A stretch of 64,000 nt of DNA. It comes from Macrocybe gigantea. Its lineage: Eukaryota > Basidiomycota > Agaricomycetes > Agaricales > Callistosporiaceae. The notes beneath the pieces were generated by a model. The model searched no databases. It saw only the letters and a program-made list of their open reading frames with translations, and had not been told where the DNA came from. Positions 24,949 through 37,112 of this stretch are shown in pieces. The position numbers were made by a program, and so were the translations under genes. The stretch spans positions 372,001 through 436,000 of the forward strand of contig SJRY01000080.1 of NCBI GenBank assembly GCA_011319805.1. Reading direction: 5' to 3'. Positions within the stretch are counted from its first letter, which is position 1. Every line of letters begins with the position of its first letter.

Positions 24949-27900
24949 ATGGAGTACCCAACGACCATGTCTGTTCATGGCCCCAGATGGGCTTCGCTTT
25001 CCTCGTCCGCAATCCACCGATCCTTCAAAGCGTCCGCATCCGCGAGTTGGCATGGCTGCAGACCCTTGACGTCTGAAGCTGTTTCAATCAACGAGAATGA
25101 GAGGACGACGGCGGTCGCTAATCGTAGGCAGGTCAGACCAAAACACCTTGTTCAACCCTTATCTAAGGTGCTGGGGAAAGCAGGTTCAACGGTGGCTTTT
25201 CATAGACTCATTGTTTCCAATTCGAATTGCTCGATGGGAGTGAGCAGCTTTCCACAACGGATCGTCTCTCGCCGAAGAGCTACTGATTTTTTTTCTAAGC
25301 TTGCGTCATTATATCGGTCTTTTCAGAGAGGAGCGTATCCTCAGTGTGTTGCGCTCTCGCCTAGAGTCTATACATCTCCGCCAGTTCAAAATCTTTTCGT
25401 TCCAACCCCATGAAAAGGATGGGGGAGTATTCGTGAGCTTTAATTATACGGTGAACGATTCAGAAACAAGCCTCCAGTCAATCGAAGACGAGTTGAATCG
25501 GGAGGCTACACGACAAGGAGGCTTGCCATCCTGGTATGGAGTGCATGGCGGCAGGATGTGGGTCGTTAGAGGGACACCGTGGACGGAGGTAGAGCTTTCA
25601 ATCCTGAGGATGATCTATGACACACACGCTGACGACCTGCTACTCGACGACTGGAAGGACATGAGTCGCTTTGCATCTCCCATAGTCAAAGTGGAGTTTG
25701 AAGGTCCGGATGTGGACGAGCAAACTCTGTATCAAATATTTCGGGTGTGTCCACTTTTCATCCTGAGAGGACCTTTTTTCTTTTTTTTTTACCACGCGAC
25801 ACAATGCCTGCAGTCGTACGGCCATATCAAAGATATAAGTCGTCCCGTTCCCGTCCCAGCTGGCACACTTCGCTCCTCAACGATCACATTCAGCCGACTG
25901 TATTCGGCCACCGTTGCACGCAACGTCATCAACGGACTTCGCCTGCAAAGTCACAAGCCATGCAGCGCCGAAACCAAAGAGGTAGCAAAATCGACAGTCC
26001 TACACACGAGCTACGAAGTTCCTATCCAGGCCCATGTTATACGAAATTGGATGTCCAATCACCCAAGGATCATACTTCCAATGCTGGTCTTTCTCTTGGG
26101 AACAGTAACTTACACCGTTGTGCCCAAATATGCCATCAGGCGTGCAAGTTACTGATACAGTTCTTTACCAGGTCTTCGACCCTCTGCGATCCTTGATGGT
26201 ACAAGGGAAGATGTTAAATTGGTTTAACTATCGAGGTCAGCATTCCCCATTCTCCCGCTCTTCGGCTCAATGCATTTCAAATCAAAATCAGAATTCAAAT
26301 TGTATAAATGGCTTCAAATGAATGCCTGGGAGGGTTCTTACGATGGCGGAGCTTCCATTTCCCCCGAATTATCTGCTGAAGACATCTGGAAAGAGAGAGA
26401 AGATGCTGTCAAAGCTATCCGGGCATATCTGACAGATTTACCGAGTATGATTGTGGATTATGAACATATGGTCATGCAACAAAATTTCTTACTTCTTTGG
26501 TCATTCCAGGCACTGTGGCATTCATCCATGGTCCCCAGGGTAGTGGAAAGACAAGGATGATTCAAGCTATACTGAAAGATTCTGGACGGTGATCAGTTTG
26601 TATTTTATCGCTTCTTTTTTGTACTAACGCGCGCATAGCACATCTATGATCATCGATTGTAGGGAACTTTATAAGAGTAGCTCGGATGCTCAGGTTGTCG
26701 CGGGACTGGCAAGACAGACTGGCTATTGGCCCGTTTTCAGTTTCTTACAATCCATGAACAATATGATCGACTTAGCCAGCGTCGGCATCATTGGACAGAA
26801 AGGTATGTGTGAATTGCATAAGTTGTCTAAACTGTCATTGGTTAATCCTATTTTAATCTGCCAAGCTGGACTCAGTAGTTCGCTTAGTGATCAGATTCTG
26901 CAACTTTTGAACGTCGTTGGAACTGCTCTAAAGGGCGTCAGTGCCGTGCATCAGCACGCCACTCAGCGGCAAATGGTGCAAGAGGAGAGAGCCGAAAGGG
27001 GAAAACTCGATGAAGATCGCCGAAGGCAAGAAATCATCTTGGGTACATGGCATGACCCACGGCTAGATTGTGTGGCTGGTAATGGTGTCATGTCTGAGCT
27101 CGGTGTCGGTGATGAACATTACGGCGATATCGAGGAAATGTCAGTCTCGACTGGGCTTATTGGAGCACCCGTAGTGAAAGAAAGCGACACCACCTTGAGG
27201 CAAAGAGCGCAACAAGAGAGCAAGACGATAGCATCCCTCCCTATTGTCGTGATTAGAAATTACTCGACGCAATTCGGATCGGGCAGGGAGGAACTGCTGA
27301 CGGTGCTGGCTCACTGGGCAGCTGCCTTGGTGGAAAACCAGGTTAGGTTGAGCCTCAATTCTGCAAAAGACCTCTAGCTAAGCGCTTGCACCTCTTCAGA
27401 TTGCCCATGTCATTGTAGTCAGTGACAACCGTGAAAATTCAAAGCAACTGACGCAAGGTGAATGCAGCTTGTTCTAATCGGTGGCTGTTGGTATTTACAC
27501 TAGAGCAGCGTTACGATCGAGACCATTGAACTCTATATCTCTGTCCGACGCTGATCCTAAAAGCTCTCTTTCTCTCGTCAAGCAGAGGCTAGAGGAGACA
27601 GGAAATTGCGTGGACTTAACTGAACGACAAATTATGCAAATTGAACGCCTTGGCGGAAGAGCCAGCGACCTCGAGAGTGTAAGCAATTTTTCGTGGTCTG
27701 TATGCTTAGCTAGCAACCGCAATGATGCAATTTGTAGCTTATCCACAAAGTCCGAAGCGGTCAGACGATTGAGAGTGCTGTAGAGGATATCATCACTCGA
27801 GGTATTGCAGAAATCAGGAAGAACGCTTTCGGGGACGATGCTGAGGACGCGAAGAACTTGCCTTGGTCGCGCGGGCAAGCTTGGACAATAATGAAACGAC

Positions 27901-28530
27901 TAGCACAGCACGGCGAAGTGATACAATCCAATTATGTGTACTTCGGTGGTTTCTGACGTGCTTGTCACAGATCCAATATTATGAGGTGCTGTTAGACTAT
28001 CCGTTTAAGGGAGACGAGATGTCGCTGCGGGGATGGAGCATGCGGAGCTCATCTCGATTAATGCGATAGACGGTGAAATAGACTCTGAGAAGCTGCGTCT
28101 TATACTCACGTTTATTGCCATTCATTTCGAAGGTCGCGCAACATCTATCAAGCCTGGAAGACCCGTCTTGCGATGGATTTTTGAGCGAATCGTAAACGGT
28201 ATAACGATACATCAACAGTGGTGCCGAAGGCTGTCTACTGAAAAGTTTCTCTCAGATCCCATTTTCCAGGCCGCACAGGGCATAGCGTACAATCAGCAAG
28301 CGATTGCAAGCTTTGAAAAGGCGATCAAGGCTTATGAGGATGAATTGGTCGTCCTGAGAAACTTGGAGGAGATGGAACATAGGCCATGGTGGACATTCGG
28401 ACTTGGAGGGGGAAGCACTGGATTACGGACTCGTTACCTGTTGGACAAATTGCGGAAGGCTGAGCGAAAGATTGAAGAGTTGGAGAGGCAGAATGCGTCG
28501 CTGCAGAAGACCGTGGCCAGTGGACAATAG
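24949..28530 (+). CDS. YME2: Mitochondrial inner-membrane escape protein YME2 (RNA12)
   Basis: Inner-membrane protein involved in mitochondrial nucleoid and mtDNA maintenance. The N-terminus (MSVHGPRWASLSSSAIHRSF) is a likely presequence; an alternative start is the next ATG at 24967. Conserved pieces are LFREERILSVLRSRLESI, an RRM-like block (VKVEFEGPDVDEQTLYQIF, YGHIKDISRPVPVP) and a membrane span (ILPMLVFLLGTVTYTV). A P-loop follows (FIHGPQGSGKTRMIQ), then MIIDCRELY, GLARQTGYWPVFSF, LPIVVIRNYST and HVIVVSDN. The C-terminal part has NLPWSRGQAW and GRPVLRWIFERIV, then a coiled coil. Many introns; the junction near 25290-25330 is uncertain. Its stop is 62 bp before the next start. Confidence 0.9.
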
Positions 28531-28592
28531 ATTATATAACACAATCATAGTGGCAATGAACAGCACGCTCATTAAAACAAGACGCGCTTCTC

Positions 28593-29678
28593 ATGGCTAC
28601 GAAGAACGTGAAGCAGTTCAAGTCCGCTGTGCGTATGACCTGCTTTGCATACCTGTTCTGCGGACAATCTTATGCATTTGGATATCACAGGAGTTTATAT
28701 CGTCCTCAGAAGACGAAGATGACTCTAAGCCGGTCTGTTTCTCACTTGGCCATCCTCGTCGCATGGCTCGCGCTGAAACCTCGGGCAGCCTGACCCTAAA
28801 CGAAGAAGGGTTGATGAAAGCGAAAGCGAAGGCGCGTCTGTAGCCGGACCTTCATCGACAACTACCTTGCGAACTGTACGTCGTGTATTTGCGAACTGGA
28901 ATGCTGTTGGCGGTTTCAAAGGCAATTCATCTGTTGCCTGTAGACTGAGAAACAATCTCCTGATCAAAATTCAGGAGCATCTGAGGCTATCAAGAGCAGG
29001 AGAGTGAAAGCTACTCGCAAGGCACGTCAGAAATTACGATCGAGCATCAGGGACTTGACGCGCCGAGCTTGTCCCATCCTTTCTGCAGAAAGAGAACAAG
29101 AAAGGCAAGAAACCGAGCCTCCCTCTGGACAAAGATGAGGAAACTATCAAACGACTGAAGGAAAGTGGACTGGCATCTCTCATGCATCGAGCTTCATTTT
29201 GAATCAATCACCCAGTCATTTGTCACGGCCTGCGGCGTCCGCAAAGTATGGCCTAAAGTATTTCAAGGATTGGATGCGCCTTCGCAGAAAATCGGGAAAC
29301 TGAAAGAGACTCTGGCCGAGCTAGGTATGACGCCTCGCTATAGCCTTGAGAAGGCAAGGAAAATCAAAGCGCAACGCGAGTTGGCGCAAGAGCTCGGTCA
29401 GTCTGACGAATTTGCATTGTTTTGTTCTATGTTGCCCTGACACACAAATCATGAAGAGGACGTTCAGGCGTTCGAGAAGGCCGTCGTGGGAAGGGACTCA
29501 TCAAAAACGGAAGAGCAAGAGACCGATGAAGACGACATGATACCTGCGAAACGCAAGGTGATGCGTGTGTTGTTGCCTTCAATTCGCCTATCTCTTACTA
29601 ACCTTAGCTGTCCAGCGCACAGCCATGCAAAGTATTGCTGCTTTCCTGCAAGACCAAAGCGACTGCGAATCAAACTAA
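28593..29678 (+). CDS. HIRIP3-like acidic nuclear protein (CHZ/HIRA-interacting type)
   Basis: Likely a histone chaperone-type protein, by similarity to HIRA-interacting protein 3. Exons joined in frame read MATKNVKQFKSA, EFISSSEDEDDSKP, PDPKRRRVDESESEGAS, TEKQSPDQNSGASEAIKS, KENKKGKKPSLPLDKDEE and TIKRLK. The conserved core is TACGVRKVWPKVFQGLD, KIGKLKETLAELGM and SLEKARKIKAQRELAQEL, followed by an acidic linker and MQSIAAFLQDQSD. Introns are short GT..AG, and the last exon was chosen by acceptor CCAG at about 29612. The expected N-terminal DEK-C-like region is not evident, so the true start could be different or the N-terminus short. It lies just 62 bp after YME2. Confidence 0.7.
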
Positions 29679-29722
29679 ATGGATGCAAACATAACTATGT
29701 TCAACGGTACATCACATTCCTC

Positions 29723-32700
29723 CTACATCGGAGGAACGAATTTCGCGACCGGACGCGACGACCGTTGTGCTGCATAATCAGGCGAAATGTAATCCTTGAA
29801 TCGCAAAGAAGTGGAAAAAATCCCATCTGATACCAACTGAAGGCCTGCGACAGACGCTCCGCCCACATCGAGGGACCAGATTGACAATGCTAGCGTATTC
29901 TCGGATTGGCGCCTCAGTATACTGCATAAATGTAGCTCAGTCAAGTATACCAGAGTGCGGCACTACCTACCCAGCCGGGAGAACAAAGACCGTTTGTGGG
30001 CTGAAATAGAGAAATGAGGCGGATGTGTCAAGAAGAAAATCGCAAAGTGATACCCTATGTTATTGGTATATTTCCCAATCTGCCAGCCATTCAGATAGAT
30101 CTGCATGCGATAATTGGAAGAGATGGCGCTTGGTGTTATGGACAACCGAATGGGTAGGTCGATTCCATCGGTAACGTCCTTTTTGATATACGTTAAAGGG
30201 GAACCTCGATGTCTGCGCCTGATGAATTTACCAATGAAAACGTGGTACGAAAGAAGTTGATCCCTGGCCCAGAGACGCCATTGGTGATAGGGTCCCCGCT
30301 CGCCCAAGATGCATCCGGGAATCCTGGGAGGTGCGCACCGATTCTTTCGGGATAAAGCCCACCTTCATTCAAGTATCCTCGGAAAGGATCGACGGCACTT
30401 GAAGCGCCTCCCTGTAGCACAGTGGATTAGAACTGGCTCGTCTTCAACTGTTCTGGGACACACTTGATTCCCTTGAAGTTTCCAGAAGCTAACGGTCGTA
30501 TTTGCGCCGATAAAGGAGAATCCTCGAATGCCACGAGGTTCCTTTCCTCCGTTTGCTGTCAAAGACGGTATGTGAGCCGAAGTTGGAGGAGATTAAAAGT
30601 GACTGGACGTACTGCTGGTCTCAACAATGCTTCATGGGATAGTTTCGTCAGCGGCATTCGCATCCGATGGATGCGACAAAATCACCCAGTATGATCTGTG
30701 AGCGGAACTCAACAGCGAGCCTTTTGAATTCATGTTACCATCTCAATCTCACCTTGAATGACGACAACCACATTGTCGGCGCCGATGCGGAGGATGCTTG
30801 ACGCCACAGTCCAAGTGTCAGTAGCGGCACTCACTGTCGCATTTCCCTGACTCGAACCCAGGTATTGTCCATTCAACCAAATGGAATACGCTCCAGCGAA
30901 GCCAAATTGGACGGTGGAGACTATTCCAGTCTCCTGACCGCTAGCGACGAAATGGCCACGGAATATGATGTTTCCGCCATAGAAACTGTTCGAAAAAGAA
31001 TAAGATTTGCCTCAACAATGAAAGAGAGCTTCTCTGACTCGTATTGTTGCGAGTATAAAATGGGACTTGCCGTTAAGAGTGGCAGATTCGTGTACTCCAA
31101 GGCGAGTCAATCTGACGTCGCGACCATTTGACAGACCGACGTACATTCGTGCTTGTCAGCGTAGCAGCTGTGAACAGAGAATCATCGAACAATGGGTCAA
31201 TTTCCGGCAGCCTGATACATGACGAGATCTTAGGCGTGATCATAGACGGAGCTGTCTAAGGATGACGATGACCCACGCTCCGCATACTTTCCAGTTGTTC
31301 AGAACCGGCAGTGAGATATTGATATTCGTGACATTCAATGCACCAATGAAAGAGCCGTGCGGTGACTTGGTAACGGACGCAGGTCGCCCATTCCACGACA
31401 GTCCCGATATAGTCGGAGGCGCTATGAAGTCCACAGTGGTAGTCCCATTCAAATCTCCCGTCTACAAATCCTTAAATAGAATGATGGCCAGGAAGTGGCA
31501 GACAATACTCGCCAGGAAAAGGGTGTCCTGTGATATCGATGCAGAGCGGATGACGTAGGGTCCACCGACCAAAACCCTGGAAAAACAGTAGCAAAAAGAG
31601 TCAGAATGATTCATCAGAATTACTCACGTCTCGTTTGTGCCCACAGAAAAAAACGCGCCAAAGTTACCGGGTGCGGGAATCACTGGAGCATGCCATGTAT
31701 ATGCGGTCGCTTTGTCCATGAGGATAAGCACGATGATGTCGTTTCCTGAGGTGATTGTCAAGAATTGCAGGCCTTGTAATATATAATTTAACGTGAGGGT
31801 TCCGTTGGAGAAATTGCTGGTGACGCTTGGTATATCGAAGACGGTGGGAGCCTTCGAGAACTGGAAGGCTGTCTCGCCAGATTGTCCTAAGGGTGCATAC
31901 ATAACGATATAGTCAGTTTGGCCGATTCTTCAAAGTACAAAGCCATCAATCGAAGTCAGCTTCCGGCTAGAAGATGCACTAACGTCGCCCAGGTCATGAT
32001 TCTGTCAAATTTAAAGTAAATTTCAACTGATGAGACGTTGCGTTGTACGGAGAAATTGGCTTACTCAGTTGTACTGTATAAGATTCTCGTGGACGACCTC
32101 CCGAAGATATAGTCAGTCACCAAGATTTTGCTCTCTCGTCCATTCAGAGTGATGTCTTCCACTTTGGGGATCAACATAGGCCCCAAAGAGGTACGTATTG
32201 TCAGCCGCGTGTTGATGAGAGTGGTAGACCTTCAGAGAAGATGAACGAAACAAGCCATGGGTGCTGTCTCCAACTTACGGAGTCGAATCTTGTCGCAGGA
32301 AATAAAAGGCTGCGTTGCTGACCGAATTCCGCAGTTCGGCTGTATGCACCAATGTAGAAGTCGTGAAGTTCGTTCCATTCCCGAGTAAGTCTGAACCATG
32401 CAGGTCCCGGGAAACTCTCAGAAAGAGTCCTGTGTCGACATTCTCGTCGCGTATATTCAGCGAGAACATGCTTGGTAATTTATACCTTGCAACCTCATCT
32501 CATTCATCTTCGGTCCCGCAATACGATTTTCATTGATACCTAGAAAATGAAACTTTGAGTGTTGCACTATATAGATACGGTCCTCAATTGCCTACCACCA
32601 CCATAGTCGTATGATGAATAGCTGCGAACGTACGGTCAGCCTAGGTCCAATTTATGTGCGCGACTTACACAGTCGGTTCCAGAGTCTGCCCCCAATTGGT

Positions 32701-34401
32701 ACCACCAAATAGCACTGTCGACGAAATGAGAGTCTGCGCTATAAGGGACTTCCGAAGTTTCTTACTGTAGACGTCTACGACAGAGATTCGGCGTTATTTA
32801 TGACGAAAAGAGATCAAGTTCTTACTGAAAATGGTGGCGGTCTGTGCGCTGGGTACTTTACAATTAAGGAGTAAGATTACCAGCACAAAGTACTTCTCAC
32901 TAAGCATCCTTATAGAACACGTTTTCTAGGATCTAATTAGTGGAGTCAGCGCTGAACATGCGACATGAATTAGTACCATAATTCGCGTCCGTCAAATCAT
33001 CCGCTGTTCGGCATGGGTAAGTGTACGCAAAGATCGGAGACGTAGCAGTTCGGAGACGGACAATATTTTTCGTATCCCGTTCCTCCACGGGGTACAGCAC
33101 CCCAGCCTAATAAAAAGCCACCTCCGAACTGAATGGCCGTTATGAATCAGGTATCGACAGGAAATCAAGCCCGCTTACCTCTGCAAGGCAGAGGGGATTG
33201 TTGGGTGCTACCGCTACGTGAGCGGAGTAATATATCGTCTGGACTTGCGTCCACCTGCTTGATCCTTGTGGGTACGAGTCTCCACTGGACGAAATGTGAG
33301 GGACACGTAGACCTCGGTTGAGCACAACTTGCCAATATATATCAACATGGGTACCAAGAAGATCGGGCGAGAAGTTGCCAGCCTGGCCGGCATGTTGGTC
33401 GTTATGTATAATAGCTATTCACCGAGCAACACCCAATCAAGAACTGTCATCGAGTGGTCTGAGACACCGACTGAATGCACGCACGGACTACAATACCCTG
33501 ACTACGGTATAAGTCGATGATCGCTTGCATATAAGGATTGTGGCTTGCACTGGCGCTGAACTCGTTTTCAGCTTGTACCAGAATAACTGATCATTGACAG
33601 AAAGAACAGGTGAGCAGATGACCGTGCAGCCTGGGGACCCATGGCTCACTCGGTCCGCCGTTAGTTATCTGGTTTCTGGCAATGATCTTTGAGATTGCAG
33701 TCATATACGGTCTCCATGCTGGTTGCAGATCAATTGGTGAGATTTTTTAGGTTTAGATTTTTTTTTTGCGCAGAAGTACCTTGATCATAACTCGGATTGT
33801 CAGTACGAAGGCTACCTGCGATGTTGCCCACCCAGCCAGGAAAACCACCGCCGGTAGTCTCTCCATCTTCGAGCATAATGTAAAAAAAAGGCATTTTGGG
33901 AGAAGTCTCAGATTTTCGTACTTATATACGGTCCTGGTCTGCAGTAATACCTGGCCAGTAAACGACAGCATGAAGCGCACTGCGGCTGGGGACCCACCTT
34001 GCTATCATCCAGAGGCCTGCGTTCTGTGCTTTGTCGATGAAAAGCTGGATATCTCTGTAGGTGCCGGACTGAAAATCGCCCTGGCTGTTATTTGTCGTCG
34101 GCGTGGGGTAATGGAGGGCCCAGTTGACGTAGAAAGAAACGGCATTGAATCCATTTGCCTTGATTTTCTGGAATATGTCAGCCCAGAGATCAGGATCCCC
34201 CGGAAGCCTCCAGGGGTGAAACTCGGCCGAGAGAATAAAAACCCGCTGGCCGTAGATGAAGAGGGAGTGAGAATCCCAGGTAACCACATCCGTCAAGCCC
34301 GTGGAGTTTCTCTTGTTAAGCCGGATCTTCGACTGAGAATGGGGCCGACAGACTGTGGCGTAAATGTGTAAGAGTATAACTAGCAACTGGCAGATGAGCA
34401 T
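29723..34401 (-). CDS. Secreted beta-galactosidase, glycoside hydrolase family 35
   Basis: Releases terminal beta-galactose from plant polysaccharides. MLICQLLVILLHIYATVC is a signal peptide. An upstream in-frame extension lacks ATG and meets a stop. The catalytic barrel shows FILSAEFHPWRLPGDPDLW, KIKANGFNAVSFYVNWA and GLWMIARW. The acid/base Glu is in VILVQAENEF (about 33560-33580) and the nucleophile Glu is at an exon edge, CLAE then FGGGFLLGWG (about 33105-33185). Downstream exons encode beta domains (LTLNYILQGLQF, VTSNFSNGTLT, APGNFGAFFSVG, LSIWSLDVGGASVAGLQL), ending VAKFVPPM. Many short introns, more than ten, cut the 3' two thirds, and not all were resolved. Convergent with the HIRIP3-like gene, 44 bp between stops. 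Confidence 0.9.
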
Positions 34402-34542
34402 GACTGATGGCGAGGAGGCCGACGAGGAGAGCAATTCTTATACCTGTAGCGATTGAGCGGCGGTCCGCTGGCAGTCAGCTCGGGATTTGAAGGAATCAAG
34501 GACGGGCCGTATAGCCGCAGGCGTTGATTACCATCTTGAGCA
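34402..34542. promoter_or_regulatory. Divergent promoter of the GH35 gene and VPS25
   Basis: Only 141 bp separate the two ATG codons, one a secreted hydrolase and the other a housekeeping gene. No TATA box seen. Confidence 0.4.
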
Positions 34543-35322
34543 ATGTCACTTTCCACTCAGACCACAAGCACAGGTATTATCGCTCTGTTCGTCTGAACAG
34601 CATCTCATGTCTTGCAAGGTTTCGTGTTACCCTCGATACACTCCGCACCTCCTTTCTTCACGTCAGCCCAGCTCTCCGTGCACATTCCCCAGATTGCTAA
34701 TAGTGCTGAAGAACAGCCAGCAACCAAATCCGACCACTCAAGCTTTCGCAACGGAGCAATGGATCCATTTGATACTATCCTACGCTCGCCATCGTAGACT
34801 CTTCGTCCTTCAAGTTGAGGATGCAGAATCGGTTGCAAGTGAATGGAGCGAAGTGCTGCGAAATGAGCGAATCAACCGTTTGTTCGAATCAGATGCACAC
34901 GCTTTTCGCCATCTTGAACTTATCCACTCCAGGAAAGCTTAAACCTGCCTATCTGACGAGCATTATGGCGACCATGGTGGAGACAAATGTAGCCGTATAT
35001 GAACCGCCCAAACAGAATCGTTCTATTCTTCTCAATTGGAGACTGCCAGAAGAATGGGCCGAGATTCTGCATAAATGGGTGCGTTAATATACACGAATGG
35101 GCCGGCTGTTGACTGATGGGATGAATAGGCGACGTCGACTAGCCAACTGCATACGATATTGACCTTTTACGACATAACCGATCCCATTGTTCCTTCTGAG
35201 CTGTCTAACATCCCATACCACTGCTTCGAAAGGCTATCAGCATTCTGAGCAAGACTGGGAGGGCCCAGATCATTGCAGTGGCGGACGGAGAAGGTGTTAG
35301 GTTGCTTGCAGGGAAGGGTTGA
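34543..35322 (+). CDS. VPS25: ESCRT-II subunit VPS25 with an apparent frame break near the 3' end
   Basis: Winged-helix subunit of ESCRT-II that recruits ESCRT-III at endosomes. Exon 1 is MSLSTQTTSTG. After an intron (34574-34619) comes FVLPSIHSAPPFFT; another intron leads to QQPNPTTQAF, TEQWIHLILSYARHRRLF and RNERINRKLKPAYL. The later part reads ATMVETNVAVYEPPKQNR, NWRLPEEWAEILHKW, ATSTSQLHTILTFYDIT and SELSNIP. The conserved end (LLRKAISILSKTGRAQI, VADGEGVRLLAGKG) is in the next frame: at 35210-35222 one base is missing relative to a continuous reading. A GTTCC..AAAG intron (35189-35233) would restore the frame but delete the conserved LLRK. Either a sequence error, a pseudogenising indel or an unusual intron. 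Confidence 0.8.
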
Positions 35323-35345
35323 GAAGCGATCACGTGGGTAGTATA

Positions 35346-35692
35346 CTGTAGTTGGATGTATGGAGGCAACGGTGACGGGTAACGGTAGCCCCGTTGCGTT
35401 GCCAAAATACGGTCGTGTAACGGATAACGGAAGGGCTGTTGCCTAGTAAAAAACGTGACAAGAAGTGGCCGAAAATCTGATTTTTTTTATACCCGTACTG
35501 TAGATTTAGACGTGTCTACTCCTCTGATTACATTTCAAATTTGTTCCAACGTTGGAGCATGACCTACGGCCTGGCTGCCACCGTTGCTTAAATTGACAAC
35601 AGTAACGGATCACACCCCGCCCGTTGCCTAACCTGGGCAAAAATTTCCTGTCACGGTCCAACCGGCCGTTGCCTCCATACATCCAGCTACAG
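35346..35692. mobile_element. 347-bp MITE, Tc1/mariner type (TA target duplication)
   Basis: Terminal inverted repeats of 27 bp at 35346-35372 and 35666-35692 match at 26 of 27 positions; they begin CTGTAG and end in GGCAACGG. TA dinucleotides flank both ends (35344-35345 and 35693-35694). The interior has no ORF and repeats GTAACGG/CCGTTGC-like heptamers on both strands. It lies 23 bp after the VPS25 stop and just before the RING gene. TIR and TA are seen; the superfamily is inferred from the TA duplication. Confidence 0.8.
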
Positions 35693-35722
35693 TAGTGACG
35701 GACGCGTCTTTCATTGTGGTTG

Positions 35723-37030
35723 ATGCATCAACTACAAGACCTCAAGCTACTGTTCGACGTGTCTCTCGCATTATCCGATTTCTAATTTTCGCTTTTTCTC
35801 TGTGGTGCGCCTTATATCCTCGTATTTCGACAAGCTGGTCTTGAGTGCTGGTTCTGTCCATGCAGGACACGGTTTTTGTATCTCCTGTACCCAGCGTTTC
35901 TTTGAAAGACGACGCAAGTATGAATGTCCGTGTTGTCGGACTCCCATTGTTCTTGCGGACGCCCATCCAATATATCTGGAAGTGCTCCAAGAAAGCGCAT
36001 CCGCGTCTCAGGTTTCAGTCGCTATAGACAACCTGGCGCAGATCAACGGTTCTTCTAGCCTATCTGCCGTCGTACAGACAGAGGTTTCCATGAAAAAGGC
36101 AGCAGAATCACTTCAACTCAACACCGACATGGCGGTATATATTGCAATTTTTGACACGATGTCATGCCAGATCGACTGATGTTTTCGCTGCCAGAATAAG
36201 CTTTTCGGCGCCATGAATAACTTTAGGGAGAAAATTACTCCCATTTTCGCAGTATTGGAAACACAATCCGCGCAGCTTCGTCAACTTCAGACAGATCTTG
36301 AATCAGCACAGCGGGCCCGAGAACGATGGAAATCCAAGGCGGAGCAACTTACTTCTCTGCAGGAACGTTGTCGAAAACTGAAAAACGACACTGAGCAGCT
36401 GCGTAAAGAGCGTGATAAGGCGCTCACACTAGCTGAGCAAGCGGCCGGAAAAACCATCGATCTGCAAGCCAAACAAAAAGAAATCGTGACCTCCATCGAG
36501 GAACTAACGACGCAGAACAAACAATACCAAGACCAGCTTTACAGGCACAGGAAGGCGGTTAGCCAACTCCTCACCCCTTTGATTGAGAAGAGTAATCTTT
36601 TGATCAGGCACGAGGACAAACCGACAAAATAAGGTATCTCAAAAGCAAGATAACGGAGTTGACGATTCAACTGGACAACCGTGCCGAAGGCATCCTTAGC
36701 GAAACGGAGACGATGATACCGAGCGTGAGCAGCATTACTGCCCTGAACATCTGACGTCAAATACAGCTCGCTATGTCATAGGACTGTCCGCCCATCGATT
36801 CAGCGTTGGCGTTACCACCATCATCTATTGAGCCTGAAGAGCCCGCCGTCGATGCTTTTGGGGCTTTACCGCCGGCGGAATTCGTGTCGGATTGGAAACT
36901 GCATGGGAAAAAGAGGAAATTTAACAGTGCCATTGTCGGTGGAGAAAGCTTCCCAATTAAGCTGGATAACAGGGGGCACGCATTAAAAACCGTTCAGCTT
37001 GGGCCGCGAACGCGGCCACGGGGGAATTGA
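35723..37030 (+). CDS. RING-finger and coiled-coil protein, 5' end unresolved
   Basis: The RING core is GHGFCISCTQRFFERRR followed by KYECPCCRTPIVLADAHPI, giving the second half of a C3HC4 zinc site. A helical region follows (VSMKKAAESLQLN), then a strong coiled coil at 36213-36560 (REKITPIFAVLETQSAQLRQ, ERWKSKAEQLTSLQERC, NDTEQLRKERDKALTLA). The last exon (36806-37030) is acidic then basic (FVSDWKLHGKKRKFNSA, LDNRGHALKTVQLGPRTR). A possible first Cys pair, CSTC, is at about 35754-35765, but no splice pattern I tried gives the third zinc ligand and an ATG in one frame. The start is placed at the first ATG after the MITE as a guess. Probable ubiquitin E3, substrate unknown. Confidence 0.55.
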
Positions 37031-37112
37031 TGGGCTTTATAGATACAGGCATTACGTAACGCAACGCATCGATACGCCTTCCAGTTTCCAGTAGAGCCTT
37101 TTGCAGGGAACC

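Noticed and set aside
34402..34434. Extension of the GH35 gene to 34434
   Set aside because: It starts with TTG and a TAA lies just upstream; the ATG at 34401 gives a clean signal peptide.
37101..37112. HOOK start at 37101
   Set aside because: That start is TTG; the ATG at 37113 begins the HOOK domain.
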